Assembly: GCA_016787605.1 (NCBI GenBank) | Contig: JAEUUE010000124.1 | Coordinates: 32,346-96,345 of the forward strand | From: Cyclobacteriaceae bacterium | GTDB lineage: Bacteria; Bacteroidota; Bacteroidia; Cytophagales; Cyclobacteriaceae | Reading direction: 5' to 3' | Length of the DNA: 64,000 nucleotides | Program-made: the position numbers and the translations under genes | Shown here: one piece after another, positions 8,103 through 16,637 of the stretch | How positions within the stretch are numbered: position 1 is the first letter of the stretch | Layout: each line of letters starts with the position of its first letter | The notes under the pieces: model-generated | What the model was told of the DNA's origin: nothing | What the model saw: the letters and a program-made list of their open reading frames with translations, nothing else | Database searches by the model: none

Positions 8103-8110
8103 TATATTTG
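8103..8110 (+). promoter_or_regulatory. Predicted -7 box of VPS10/BNR gene
   Basis: TATATTTG matches TAnnTTTG exactly and ends 24 nt before the ATG at 8135. No good -33 TTTG is visible at the ideal distance. The box argues against the in-frame upstream start at 8108, which overlaps it. Confidence 0.5.
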
Positions 8111-8134
8111 ATAATCATCAAATCCACCATATCC

Positions 8135-11100
8135 ATGAAACCTAATCCCGCCTTACGTGCGCTGCTTGGCGCCGTTGTGCTGTTGCTTTGTTTCCAGGCA
8201 CAGGCACAATCCCTGAAAAGCGAAGAAATCGGCGACCTCAAGTTTCGCCACATCGGACCCATCGGCAACCGGGTGACCTGCGTCGCCGGCATACCGGGCA
8301 ACGACCAGGTCTACATCGTGGGCGCAGCGACAGGAGGCGTGTGGAAGACCACCGACGGCGGGTTGAACTGGCGCCCGGTTTTTGACAAGGAGAACGTGCA
8401 CGCCATCGGCGCGGTAGCGATTTCCCCGTCTGATCCCCGCGTGGTTTATGTGGGAACCGGCGAGAGCTCAATACGATCCAACATTTCCATTGGGAATGGC
8501 ATTTATAAGTCAACCGACGGAGGTGAATCCTGGACGATGGTCGGGATCGAAAACTCAGGCCGGGTAAGCCGGATATTGATTCACCCCACAAACCCCGATA
8601 TCGCCTGGGTAGGTGCCCTGGGGCACGCCTATGCCCCTCAAAAGGAGCGGGGCCTTTATAAAACCACCGACGGCGGCAAAACCTGGAAGCAGGTTCTTTT
8701 TGTGGATGAGAATACGGGCGTATCCGACATGGTGATCGACCCCAGCAACCCCCGCATCCTCTTCGCCGGACTCTGGCAGCTTTCCCTCAAAACCTGGAAC
8801 CGCACCAGCGGCGGCCCGGGAAGCGGACTCTATATGTCGAAAGACGGCGGGGATACCTGGACAAGACTGAAAGGCGCCGGCCTCCCGGAGGGCGCCGTGG
8901 GCAAAATCGCCCTCAGCATGACCCCGGCGGCTCCCGACCGCGTGTATGCGCTCATTGAAACAGGCGATGGCGTGGAGAAAATCGGTGACAAGGGTGAAAC
9001 CGGTGAATTGTGGCGATCCGACGACAAGGGAAGATCGTGGCGAATGATCAATGCAAACCGCAATCTTACCGGGCGCCAGGCCTACTATACTCGAGTAACC
9101 GCTTCGCCGGATCAAATCAATGATGTCTATTTCATTACCGCCGGCTTTCACACCAGTATCGACGGTGGTCGTTCGATCGAGCCGATCATGGACTTCTTTG
9201 GCCAGCCCAACTGGGACCACCACGAGATGTGGATCGATCCCACCAACGGCAACCGGATGGCCGTGGCCGGCGATGGTGGTATCTCCATTTCGAAAAACCG
9301 CGCGAAAACGTGGCAGCGTACTTTCCTTCCCATTGCCCAGCTGTACCACGTCACCGTCGACAATGCCATTCCTTATAATGTGCTGACGAATCGCCAGGAT
9401 GGACCGTCCATGCGCGGCCCGAGCCGGAGCAACATGGGAGGTTTCTTTAACCTCGGCATCTCGACCGGCCTTTGGCATGATGTCGGAGGCGGAGAGAGCG
9501 GATTTGCGACACCGGATCCTAAAGATCCCAACATCGTATGGTCGAGCGCGTCCGGCACCGGTGCGGTGGGCGGCGTGGTCGTTCGCTTCAACGAAAAATC
9601 CCGGCAGTACCGGCAGGTGGAAGTGTGGCCCGAGTACACGGCCGGACACCCGGCAAGCGAGGTGAAGTACCGGTTCCAGTGGACCTTCCCGGTGCTCATC
9701 AGTCCGCATAACAACAACACCGTGTATGTGACGAGCCAGGTGGTTCATCGCACCACCAACGGCGGCCAGACCTGGGAAGTGATCAGCCCTGACCTCACCC
9801 TCAATGACAAGAGTAAACAAGGCATGTCCGGCGGTTTGACGCCCGACAACATTGGTGTGGAATACGCCAACGTGATCTACGCATTCGAAGAGTCGCCCGT
9901 CAAGCAGGGTGTATTCTGGGCAGGAACCAACGATGGGCAGGTGCAGGTAAGCCAGGATGGCAGCAAGACCTGGAGCAATGTGACCAAGAATATCCTCGAA
10001 CTGCCCCCGCTGGGCACCGTGCGCAACATCGAAGCGTCGCGCTGGAGCGAAGGGAAAGCGTATATCACCGTTGATCTTCACGAGGTAGGCAACTTCCAGC
10101 CCTACGTGTATCGCACTACAGACTTTGGCAAGACCTGGAAGAAAATTACCAAGGGCATCCAGGGCGGAAACCTGAATTATTGCCGCAACATCAAGGAAGA
10201 TCCCATCCGGAAAGGCCTGCTTTACCTCGGCACGGAGAGCACACTCTACATCTCCTTCGATGATGGCGAAAACTGGCAGGTGTTCATGTCCAATCTCCCG
10301 CATACGCCGATGTATTGGCTGGAAGTTCAGGAGCACTTCAATGACCTGATCGTGGGCACCTATGGCCGCGGAGCGTGGATTCTCGATGATCTCACTCCGC
10401 TGCAGCAACTCCCGGTCAACAACGGCACGGTGAAAGCCGCGTTGTTCAATCCGAAAGACACCTACCGGTTCCAGTACAAGACTTCTACCATGCAGTTTCT
10501 ACCCGACGCTTCAACCGGGGAAGATCCGCCGTATGGAGCCTCTATCAATTTCTGGTCGAACAATGACAAGGACAGTGTAAAACTTTTCATTACGAGTGCA
10601 TCGGGTGATACGGTGAAGACCTTCAAGATGAAGAGCAAGCCGGGTATCAACCGCGTATGGTGGGATTTGCGCGGCAAGGAGACAAAGAGCATCACCATGC
10701 GGACGCAGCCGATCGCCGGCGAATGGGTGCCCCTGGACAGGAATCGTACCCGTAATGCCTACATCAGCAACCCGTTCCGCAGTTACCTCGTTCCCCCCGG
10801 ACGTTATGGCATCAGCATGGTAGCCGGTGATCAGAAATTCAGCAGTTCGATTAACATCGTGAAGGACCCGAACTCCGACGGAACCCCGGCGGATATCCAG
10901 GCACAGACCGAATTGCTGGCCAAGATGCATGCGGATTACAACAGCATTGCCGATATGGTCAACCAGATTGAATGGATCCGCCGCCAGGTGTATGACCTGC
11001 GTGATGTCATGGCCGCCAAGCCCAAGTTGAAAGCCCTGACGAAGTCGGCCTCCAAACTCGACAGCACGCTCATGGCCGTGGAAGGAAAACTGGTTCAGCT

Positions 11101-11362
11101 GAAGTACACCGGTACCGGTCAGGATGATGTGCGTTACCCGGATATGCTGGCCGGAAAGATTGGCTACCTGGCCGGTGCGGTGTCCACCGCAGACTTTCCG
11201 CCGACGGATTCTCACAAAGAGGTGTATGCCTCACTCAAAGCCCGGTTGTCAGAAACCCAGGCTGAATTTGAAAAAGTCATGAGCGGCGCGTTTGCTGATT
11301 TCCTCAAGCAACTCCAGGACAATGAGGTCAAGCCCATCGTCACGGATTGGAAGAAGAAGTAG
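8135..11362 (+). CDS. Exported VPS10/sortilin-type BNR-repeat beta-propeller protein
   Basis: 1075 residues from the ATG at 8135, starting with the signal peptide MKPNPALRALLGAVVLLLCFQ...AQAQS. About nine Asp-box (S/T-x-D-x-G-x-x-W) motifs are readable: TTDGGLNW, STDGGESW, TTDGGKTW, SKDGGDTW, SDDKGRSW, TTNGGQTW, SQDGSKTW, TTDFGKTW, FDDGENW. These define a large sialidase/VPS10-like propeller to about residue 740. The last 300 residues resemble the C-terminal part of 'glycosyl hydrolase, BNR repeat' proteins of Bacteroidota, with a helical region near the end. No glycosidase catalytic residues are identifiable. There is no T9SS tail, so it is probably periplasmic or surface-associated. Confidence 0.9.
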   Translation: MKPNPALRALLGAVVLLLCFQAQAQSLKSEEIGDLKFRHIGPIGNRVTCVAGIPGNDQVYIVGAATGGVWKTTDGGLNWRPVFDKENVHAIGAVAISPSDPRVVYVGTGESSIRSNISIGNGIYKSTDGGESWTMVGIENSGRVSRILIHPTNPDIAWVGALGHAYAPQKERGLYKTTDGGKTWKQVLFVDENTGVSDMVIDPSNPRILFAGLWQLSLKTWNRTSGGPGSGLYMSKDGGDTWTRLKGAGLPEGAVGKIALSMTPAAPDRVYALIETGDGVEKIGDKGETGELWRSDDKGRSWRMINANRNLTGRQAYYTRVTASPDQINDVYFITAGFHTSIDGGRSIEPIMDFFGQPNWDHHEMWIDPTNGNRMAVAGDGGISISKNRAKTWQRTFLPIAQLYHVTVDNAIPYNVLTNRQDGPSMRGPSRSNMGGFFNLGISTGLWHDVGGGESGFATPDPKDPNIVWSSASGTGAVGGVVVRFNEKSRQYRQVEVWPEYTAGHPASEVKYRFQWTFPVLISPHNNNTVYVTSQVVHRTTNGGQTWEVISPDLTLNDKSKQGMSGGLTPDNIGVEYANVIYAFEESPVKQGVFWAGTNDGQVQVSQDGSKTWSNVTKNILELPPLGTVRNIEASRWSEGKAYITVDLHEVGNFQPYVYRTTDFGKTWKKITKGIQGGNLNYCRNIKEDPIRKGLLYLGTESTLYISFDDGENWQVFMSNLPHTPMYWLEVQEHFNDLIVGTYGRGAWILDDLTPLQQLPVNNGTVKAALFNPKDTYRFQYKTSTMQFLPDASTGEDPPYGASINFWSNNDKDSVKLFITSASGDTVKTFKMKSKPGINRVWWDLRGKETKSITMRTQPIAGEWVPLDRNRTRNAYISNPFRSYLVPPGRYGISMVAGDQKFSSSINIVKDPNSDGTPADIQAQTELLAKMHADYNSIADMVNQIEWIRRQVYDLRDVMAAKPKLKALTKSASKLDSTLMAVEGKLVQLKYTGTGQDDVRYPDMLAGKIGYLAGAVSTADFPPTDSHKEVYASLKARLSETQAEFEKVMSGAFADFLKQLQDNEVKPIVTDWKKK

Positions 11363-11371
11363 CGGACGTCC

Positions 11372-12049
11372 ATGACTGAACCTGCAGGAAAGAAAACGCC
11401 GTCGTTACCTACGATCGCCGGGCTGATCATCTCGTTGTTCAGCCTGGCTTTCTTTGCCATCTGGTACCGCGACTGGTTTGGGATCACGGTGACTTCGGTC
11501 CTGATCCGCGAAGCATCGATTTTTGGCTTTGTTGCCCTGCTATTTTTCATCATCCGCCGCGAGGGACTGGACCTTACTTCCATCGGTCTTCATTTTACTG
11601 CCGTGGGCAAGTCGGTGGCCTGGGGTATGCTCTTTTTTGTGTTGTCCATGGCCGGCATCCTGCTTTGTGTACTGGCCATGCAATACCTGGGCTGGAAGGT
11701 GGGAGGAGAGGAAGCCGGAGCGTACAAAGACATCCCGGTTTGGGTCCTGTTCATCATGGTGGTGCGTGCCGGGATTGCGGAAGAGGTCTTTTATCGCGGC
11801 TACGCCATCGAGCGGATCAAGGCGTGGACCGGGAGTACCGGGGTGGCTGTGGCGGTTCCGTTGATCATCTTCTCGGTGGGGCATTTCCGGCAGGGGCCAG
11901 GCGGGATCCTGATTTCCTTTGTGGCCGGTGCCATTCTGACGGCTACCTACCTGTGGAAGAAGGATCTGCTGGCCAACATGGTGGCCCATTTCACGGTGGA
12001 CTTCATTCCTAATGTGGCGTTGCCGTTGTTGGGAGTGGAGAATTCCTGA
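11372..12049 (+). CDS. CPBP family intramembrane glutamic endopeptidase (CAAX-protease-like)
   Basis: 225 residues with about six to seven membrane helices. The ABI/CPBP motifs are intact: EE at 137-138 in GIAEEVFYRGYAIER, His171 in FSVGHFRQG, and His206 in NMVAHFTVDF. Homologues include Rce1 and bacterial bacteriocin-immunity proteases; bacterial substrates are mostly unknown. It starts 9 bp after the BNR-repeat gene, so co-transcription is likely. A role in maturing or clearing membrane proteins connected with that exported protein would be speculation. Confidence 0.92.
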   Translation: MTEPAGKKTPSLPTIAGLIISLFSLAFFAIWYRDWFGITVTSVLIREASIFGFVALLFFIIRREGLDLTSIGLHFTAVGKSVAWGMLFFVLSMAGILLCVLAMQYLGWKVGGEEAGAYKDIPVWVLFIMVVRAGIAEEVFYRGYAIERIKAWTGSTGVAVAVPLIIFSVGHFRQGPGGILISFVAGAILTATYLWKKDLLANMVAHFTVDFIPNVALPLLGVENS

Positions 12050-12115
12050 CAGGGTGATCATCACCACTGGTGCTTTGAGGATGTGTAAATTGTTGGTTGA
12101 AATCTCTTTGTGAGT

Positions 12116-12652
12116 ATGATATTGACAATGTTTCGGACAGTCCTAAGGCTTAAGTCGTGGAAGCTATTTTTAATTATGGTTGGCAGCACTTTGGTGGCGG
12201 ATATTCTGCTTCTGATGGTGGTTCCAATTTCAATAGAAACTCTTCCTTTGTTTAACATAGCTTCCAGTCTTACTTACCTGGCATGGCTCTTTTGGATTTT
12301 GAGTATTCTCGTTTACCTCCCGTTGGCCTGCCAGGTGGGTAATCCGCTTCTTACCAGAGCGGTATATTTTGCTTTATTCCTGGTTTTTGGATTCTCGATA
12401 GCCTCCTTACTTGAGTTGCCTGACTCTGTTCTGATTCGTGCTCTCCGCTATTTGACGATAGCTTCCTTGATAGGAGTTGTTGGCTATGCTGCGTATTTGA
12501 TAAAATTGATAGAGTCAAAGGAAAGAGTCTCTGTTTCTGAGTGCTTGGGAGTGTTCATGCTCATCTGGCTGTTCCCGATCGGTATCTGGGTCTTGCAACC
12601 AAGGTTGAATGAGCTGGCCAGCAAGGGATCGAGTGAGCAAACCGCTGAATAA
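12116..12652 (+). CDS. Polytopic membrane protein of unknown family, AT-rich
   Basis: About 178 residues from the ATG at 12116; GTG 12110 and ATG 12128 are alternatives. Four or five hydrophobic helices are visible (FLIMVGSTLVADILLLMVV, LTYLAWLFWILSILVYLPL, AVYFALFLVFGFSIASLL, YLTIASLIGVVGYAAYLI, FMLIWLFPIGIWVL), with a short charged tail. I recognise no family. Base composition is clearly lower in GC than the flanking genes, with codons such as TTA, ATA and AGT, which suggests recent acquisition or relaxed selection. Nothing in the neighbourhood indicates a function. Confidence 0.7.
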   Translation: MILTMFRTVLRLKSWKLFLIMVGSTLVADILLLMVVPISIETLPLFNIASSLTYLAWLFWILSILVYLPLACQVGNPLLTRAVYFALFLVFGFSIASLLELPDSVLIRALRYLTIASLIGVVGYAAYLIKLIESKERVSVSECLGVFMLIWLFPIGIWVLQPRLNELASKGSSEQTAE

Positions 12653-12707
12653 CCAGTCGCAGAAAAGCAGTTCAGTGTTATCATTAGGAACTTTCTTTAT
12701 CCCATTG

Positions 12708-12737
12708 TTGTATATACAATAATTGTATATAATTTTA
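12708..12737 (+). promoter_or_regulatory. Promoter and MarR-type operator of the pirin-nitroreductase-OsmC run
   Basis: The perfect 12-bp palindrome TTGTATATACAA (12708-12719) provides the -33 TTG. The -7-like box TAATTTTA follows at 12730-12737 after exactly 19 nt. Spacing and sequence copy the marR promoter at 3879-3908 (one mismatch in 20 bp). A further half-site, TTGTATATAA, overlaps downstream at 12723-12732. I infer repression by the MarR protein encoded at 3914-4363. Confidence 0.7.
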
Positions 12738-12759
12738 TGCGGTTTTACCCCAAAAAGCC

Positions 12760-13473
12760 ATGAAAACGACCCTTCACAAAGCCAATTCCCGCGGCCATGC
12801 CAACCACGGATGGCTGGATTCCTACCACACCTTCAGTTTTGCCGGTTATTACGAGCCCACCCGGGTCCATTTTGGCCTGCTTCGTGTCCTTAACGACGAC
12901 GTGGTCAAGGGAGGAATGGGCTTCGGCCAGCACCCCCACGACAACATGGAAATCGTGTCCATCCCGCTTCGCGGCGCGCTGGAACACCGGGACAACACCG
13001 GAGGCCACGCGATTATCAAATCCGGCGAAGTGCAAATCATGAGCGCCGGCTCGGGCATTGCCCACAGCGAAAAGAATGCCTCGTCCACGGAGGATGTCAA
13101 CTTTCTGCAAATCTGGGTATTCCCCAAGGAGCGCAACATCAAACCCCGTTACGATCAGAAACTCTTCAACAAGGCGGACCGCATCAACAAGTTACAGGTC
13201 GTGGTGGCGCCCGATCAGGTCAATGGGGCTCTATGGATTAACCAGGATTCATGGTTCAGCCTTTCTTCCCTGGCACCTGGCTCTTCGCTGACCTACACGG
13301 TGCATAAACCGGGGAATGGCGTATATGCCTTCGTTATTGACGGGAATGTCAAGATCGCCGGTCAACCCTTATCACGCCGTGACGGGTTGGGTGTTTACGA
13401 CACCGACTCGTTCTCCCTGGAAGCATCGGAGAATGCTGAAGTGTTGTTCATCGAAGTGCCCATGAATCCCTAG
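12760..13473 (+). CDS. Pirin family protein (YhaK/quercetinase-like)
   Basis: 237 residues, a bicupin. The N-terminal cupin holds the metal ligands His58 and His60 (GQHPHDNMEI), His102 and Glu104 (GSGIAHSEKN). The start MKTTLHKANSRGHANHGWLDSYHTFSFAGY is the conserved YhaK/YhhW pirin beginning. Pirins can have quercetin 2,3-dioxygenase activity or act as redox-sensing cofactors; the substrate here is unknown. It is first gene of the MarR-controlled run, and the next gene, a second pirin, begins 4 nt later. Confidence 0.95.
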   Translation: MKTTLHKANSRGHANHGWLDSYHTFSFAGYYEPTRVHFGLLRVLNDDVVKGGMGFGQHPHDNMEIVSIPLRGALEHRDNTGGHAIIKSGEVQIMSAGSGIAHSEKNASSTEDVNFLQIWVFPKERNIKPRYDQKLFNKADRINKLQVVVAPDQVNGALWINQDSWFSLSSLAPGSSLTYTVHKPGNGVYAFVIDGNVKIAGQPLSRRDGLGVYDTDSFSLEASENAEVLFIEVPMNP

Positions 13474-13477
13474 TCCT

Positions 13478-14347
13478 ATGAAAAGCAGAACCGTTTCTCG
13501 CTTGCTCTATGCCCACGAGGTGGACATGGGAGGACTCCCGGTAAGACAACCCCTGCCGACGCAACAGGTGGAGCAGTTGGATCCGTTTCTCCTGCTGCAC
13601 CATGCGAATATCAAGGTGCCGACCACCATCCGTCCGGATCACGCCGGGGTGGGTCCGCATCCTCACCGGGGATTTTCTCCGGTGACCTTCATCTTCCAGG
13701 GCGGCGTTCATCACCGCGATAGCCGGGGCAATAACAGCAAGATATACGCCGGGGGTGCACAGTGGATGAATGCAGGGCGAGGAATCATCCATAGCGAACG
13801 ACCCACCGACGATATCCACGAAATCGGCGGACGCCAGGAGATTATCCAGCTGTGGATCAATACGCCGGCAAACCACAAGATGGATCAGCCGGCCTACTTT
13901 CCTCTTTCTTCCGAGGAAGTCCCAGAGACATCTTCCGAAGACCAAAGCGTTGTAGTGCGTGTGTTCTCCGGCCTTGTACTCGGTATCAAGGGTCCGATTC
14001 CGGCGCCTACCGAAGTCAATGCCGCTACGCTGATCTTCAAGAAAGGCGGGAAGATTGGCGTTCCGCTTCCATCACATCATCAGGCGATAGTTTACCTCCT
14101 GGATGGTAAATTGAACGTCGATGGTTTCGGAATGGTGGAAGGGCTGCACCTTATTCATTTGAGTAATGACGGCGACGGGTTCGCGGCGGAAGCCCTTGAA
14201 GATACCCGGGCCTTGCTGCTGAGCGGAGCACCGCTCCAGGAGGAAGTGGTTTCTTACGGGCCGTTCGTGATGAATAACCAGACCCAGATTCTCGAAGCCA
14301 TGCGGGATTACCGAATGGGCAAAATGGGCGTACTGATTGAAGAGTAA
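13478..14347 (+). CDS. Pirin family protein (second, canonical pirin)
   Basis: 289 residues. Metal ligands are His61 and His63 (GPHPHRGFSPVTFIFQG), His105 and Glu107 (GRGIIHSERP). The N-terminal and C-terminal cupins are both present, the latter around residues 170-280 (VFSGLVLGIKGPIPAPTEVNAATLIFKKGG). It is longer and closer to classical pirin than the preceding paralogue, so the two are probably not redundant copies. The 4-nt gap implies translational coupling. Confidence 0.95.
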   Translation: MKSRTVSRLLYAHEVDMGGLPVRQPLPTQQVEQLDPFLLLHHANIKVPTTIRPDHAGVGPHPHRGFSPVTFIFQGGVHHRDSRGNNSKIYAGGAQWMNAGRGIIHSERPTDDIHEIGGRQEIIQLWINTPANHKMDQPAYFPLSSEEVPETSSEDQSVVVRVFSGLVLGIKGPIPAPTEVNAATLIFKKGGKIGVPLPSHHQAIVYLLDGKLNVDGFGMVEGLHLIHLSNDGDGFAAEALEDTRALLLSGAPLQEEVVSYGPFVMNNQTQILEAMRDYRMGKMGVLIEE

Positions 14348-14366
14348 ACAACCTAAACCATCTGTC

Positions 14367-14765
14367 ATGCAGAATAGTGAGATCAATTTTGGACGTGTTT
14401 TAAAGGCTGGCTTTATCGCCGCATTCATCGGCGTTGGCCTGAACAATATCTGGAGCCTTATTGCCGGTGTATTGGGAGCTACCATCCCTCCGGCTTTTGC
14501 GATTGCCGTAACCATTTCTTCCCTGCTGCCCGTCGTGGTGGCCTCTTTAGTTTATTTTGTCCTGGCTCGTTACCTGGCCAAGGGACCGCTCATCTTTACC
14601 GTACTCGGAGTGGGCTTTCTGCTCTTCAGTTTCTTCCCCATCTTCAACAACCCCCAGCTTCCTGATGGAACCGTGATGGACGATACCTTCCCGCTGTTGG
14701 TGGCTCCCATGCACGTATTTTCGGGCGTGTTGGCCCTTTATGGCATCCCGAAGTGGTCGCGGTAA
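14367..14765 (+). CDS. Small four-helix membrane protein, DUF6069-like
   Basis: 132 residues from the ATG at 14367; an in-frame ATG at 14337 lies within the end of the pirin gene. Four hydrophobic helices are visible: VLKAGFIAAFIGVGLNNIWSL, AFAIAVTISSLLPVVVASLVYFVLA, PLIFTVLGVGFLLFSFFPIF, and LVAPMHVFSGVLALYGI. This resembles DUF6069 proteins of unknown function. It sits 19 nt after pirin 2 and 45 nt before the nitroreductase, so it is probably part of the same stress-responsive transcript. Confidence 0.8.
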   Translation: MQNSEINFGRVLKAGFIAAFIGVGLNNIWSLIAGVLGATIPPAFAIAVTISSLLPVVVASLVYFVLARYLAKGPLIFTVLGVGFLLFSFFPIFNNPQLPDGTVMDDTFPLLVAPMHVFSGVLALYGIPKWSR

Positions 14766-14810
14766 ACTCTTTGGAGGCGGGATTGTTTCTCTGCAACAGA
14801 ATCTAAAATC

Positions 14811-15404
14811 ATGAGTCAAGAAGCCGCCATATCCGTGATCCACGATACCGACAAAAACGTGTTGGATATCATCTTAAGCCGGAGGAGCCAGCGGGCGTTT
14901 GCCGATACGCCGGTTACCTCCGAGCAAGTGGAGACCTTGTTTGAGGCGGCCAAATGGGCGCCATCAAGCGTCAACGAACAGCCGTGGCAATACATCTACG
15001 CCAACAAGGGCGAGGAACTTTGGGACGTGATTTTCGGAACCCTCCATGAAGGAAACCAGGTCTGGGCGAAGAATGCACCGGTCCTGGTGGTCAGCCTGGC
15101 ACGAACCACCTTTTCCAGAAACGGTCGTGCCAATGCGTACGCAATGTATGATCTTGGTGGAGCCAACGTGCTGCTTTCACTGCAGGCAACATCAATGGGT
15201 CTCAACGTGCACCAGATGGGAGGATATGATCACGAGGGGCTTCGGCAGGCTCTACGAGTGCCGTCGGATCTTGAGCTGGGCGTGATTATGGCCATCGGTT
15301 TCCCCGGCGATGGTGAGCAACTTCCCGAACAACTGCGGGAGAGAGACCGTGCTCCCCGGGTCCGCCGTCCGCTGGAAGACTTCGTGATGAACAAAACCTA
15401 TTGA
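14811..15404 (+). CDS. Nitroreductase family protein (FMN-dependent)
   Basis: 197 residues. Conserved FMN-binding elements are RRSQRAFADTPV near residue 24, AAKWAPSSVNEQPWQYIY (46-63), and the C-terminal GVIMAIGFPGDG. Family members are homodimeric flavoenzymes that reduce quinones or nitro compounds with NAD(P)H. Membership of a run with pirins and OsmC supports a quinone or electrophile detoxification role. The OsmC gene begins 1 nt after the stop codon. Confidence 0.94.
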   Translation: MSQEAAISVIHDTDKNVLDIILSRRSQRAFADTPVTSEQVETLFEAAKWAPSSVNEQPWQYIYANKGEELWDVIFGTLHEGNQVWAKNAPVLVVSLARTTFSRNGRANAYAMYDLGGANVLLSLQATSMGLNVHQMGGYDHEGLRQALRVPSDLELGVIMAIGFPGDGEQLPEQLRERDRAPRVRRPLEDFVMNKTY

Positions 15405-15405
15405 C

Positions 15406-15816
15406 ATGGCCTCCAAAGAAATCCAGTCCGCCACGGCAGAAATTGGGAGAGACCTTTACCATACGGAGCTGCGGTCGCGAACGCATTCCCTGGTTGCCGA
15501 CGAGCCGCTCGATGTCGGCGGACGCGATGAGGGACCTCGCCCGGGCGATTTCATGCGCATGGCGCTGGCCTCGTGTACGGCCATTACCCTGCGGATGTAT
15601 GCCGACCGCAAGCAGTTTGATGTAGACAAGATCCGGGTGAAAGTTTCCAACGGACCGTTCGATCAGAAAACGGTGTATACGAGCGAAGTGGAAATTGTCG
15701 GGAAACTCACCGCCGAGCAAAAGGACCGGATGCTACAGATCGCCAAATTGTGTCCCGTGCACAAAACCCTGACCAACCCGGTTGAGATTCAGACTGAGCT
15801 TCGCCTTGTTGATTGA
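15406..15816 (+). CDS. OsmC/Ohr family peroxiredoxin-like protein
   Basis: 136 residues. The two redox cysteines are Cys57 (MALASCTAITLRMYA) and Cys116 (AKLCPVHKTL). The N-terminal strand region contains HSLVADEPLDVGGRDEGPRPGDF, characteristic of OsmC. Such proteins reduce organic hydroperoxides with dithiol donors. The gene is tightly coupled to the upstream nitroreductase. A second OsmC family gene lies at 54264-54677. Confidence 0.94.
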   Translation: MASKEIQSATAEIGRDLYHTELRSRTHSLVADEPLDVGGRDEGPRPGDFMRMALASCTAITLRMYADRKQFDVDKIRVKVSNGPFDQKTVYTSEVEIVGKLTAEQKDRMLQIAKLCPVHKTLTNPVEIQTELRLVD

Positions 15817-15822
15817 CCCTGG

Positions 15823-15896
15823 GAAAATGTAAAATGCAGATTGCTCCATTCCACATTTTTACATTTTACATTTAGCGTTTTACATTCTACATTTCC
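15823..15896. repeat. Intergenic AATGTAAAATG-type repeat
   Basis: The segment holds several copies of (A)ATGTAAAA/TTTTACATT in both orientations, so the two halves can pair. It shares the 13-mer AATGTAAAATGCA with the stem-loop at 4433-4486. It separates the OsmC gene from the iron-sulfur gene and may end or attenuate the upstream transcript. Confidence 0.5.
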
Positions 15897-15946
15897 TTAC
15901 CACCCCACGAGAAGCGAAAACACCTTGGCACTCCGACCTCCAGACC

Positions 15947-15990
15947 CGTTGACACGTTAACACTTCAGCACCTCAACACTTCAACACCTC
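15947..15990. repeat. Low-complexity CAACACTTCA-type tandem repeat
   Basis: Degenerate copies of a 7-10 nt unit (TTGACACG, TTAACACTTCAGCACC, TCAACACTTCAACACC) run up to 9 nt before the ATG of the CDGSH gene. No promoter or coding potential is recognisable in it. Confidence 0.45.
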
Positions 15991-15998
15991 CACATCCC

Positions 15999-16436
15999 AT
16001 GAAGGACATCACCAAAAAATACACCAACGGCGAAGTCACCATCGTTTGGAAGCCTTCGCTCTGTATTCACTCCCGCAATTGTTTCACCGGGCTGGGCGAA
16101 GTGTTTCACCCGCAGGAGCTGCCGTGGGTGACTCCGGAGCGATCGACCACGGATAAGATTATTGCCCAAATCAAAAAATGCCCTTCCGGCGCTCTGAGTT
16201 ATTATATGAGTGCCGAGGCCCCTGTGGATGCGGAACCAAAGCAGGAGGCACCAGGCAAGGTGCTGGTGGAGCCATCGCACAACGGACCGCTCATGGTCCA
16301 TGGAACCGTCGAAGTAAAACAGAAGGACGGAACCTCGGTGACCAAGGGAGCCGTAACGGCTTTTTGCCGCTGCGGGGCTTCGGCGAACAAGCCATTTTGT
16401 GACGGCAGTCACCGGAAGATCGGATTTCAGGGCTGA
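15999..16436 (+). CDS. Divergent 4Fe-4S mono-cluster (YjdI-like) and CDGSH iron-sulfur domain protein
   Basis: 145 residues, two iron-sulfur domains. Residues 1-70 form a YjdI-like domain with Cys22, Cys28 (CIHSRNC) and Cys61 (KKCPSGAL). Residues 95-143 form a CDGSH domain with Cys123, Cys125, Cys134 and His138 (CRCGASANKPFCDGSH), which binds a redox-active 2Fe-2S cluster with Cys3His ligation. The fusion is common in Bacteroidota. It follows the pirin-OsmC run after a 182-bp repeat-containing gap, so it may be co-regulated or have its own promoter. Confidence 0.93.
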   Translation: MKDITKKYTNGEVTIVWKPSLCIHSRNCFTGLGEVFHPQELPWVTPERSTTDKIIAQIKKCPSGALSYYMSAEAPVDAEPKQEAPGKVLVEPSHNGPLMVHGTVEVKQKDGTSVTKGAVTAFCRCGASANKPFCDGSHRKIGFQG

Positions 16437-16439
16437 CCC

Positions 16440-16470
16440 TTTCCCGGCCAAAAATTGATCCTTACATTTG
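16440..16470 (+). promoter_or_regulatory. Promoter of tRNA-Val
   Basis: TTTC (16440-16443), a 19-nt spacer and TACATTTG (16463-16470) match the Bacteroidota -33/-7 pattern. Transcription should begin about 16 nt before the mature tRNA. Confidence 0.55.
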
Positions 16471-16492
16471 CCACCCGATCGCCAGATAAAAT

Positions 16493-16567
16493 GGGGTGTT
16501 AGCTCAGCTGGTTTAGAGCACTACCTTGACAGGGTAGGGGTCGAGGGTTCGAATCCCCCACATCCCA
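16493..16567 (+). tRNA. tRNA-Val (anticodon GAC)
   Basis: Full cloverleaf: acceptor GGGGTGT/ACATCCC (16493-16499 with 16560-16566, one G-U). The D arm is GCTC/GAGC, the anticodon arm CTACC-TTGACAG-GGTAG with anticodon GAC, and the T loop TTCGAAT (16548-16554). The discriminator is A16567 and CCA is not encoded. The T stem GAGGG/CCCCC contains one A-C mismatch, unusual but not disabling. Confidence 0.95.
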
Positions 16568-16637
16568 CAATAAAAAGTAGCATTTCTTCCGGCGTCGGCA
16601 CTGCAGACGAAATGCTTGCCAGGGCACCTGCTCAGTG

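Noticed and set aside
8555-10408. 617-codon open frame antisense to the BNR-repeat gene
   Set aside because: It is a shadow frame: no signal, domain or promoter, while the opposite strand has a fully recognisable family and signal peptide. GC-rich coding DNA often leaves such frames.
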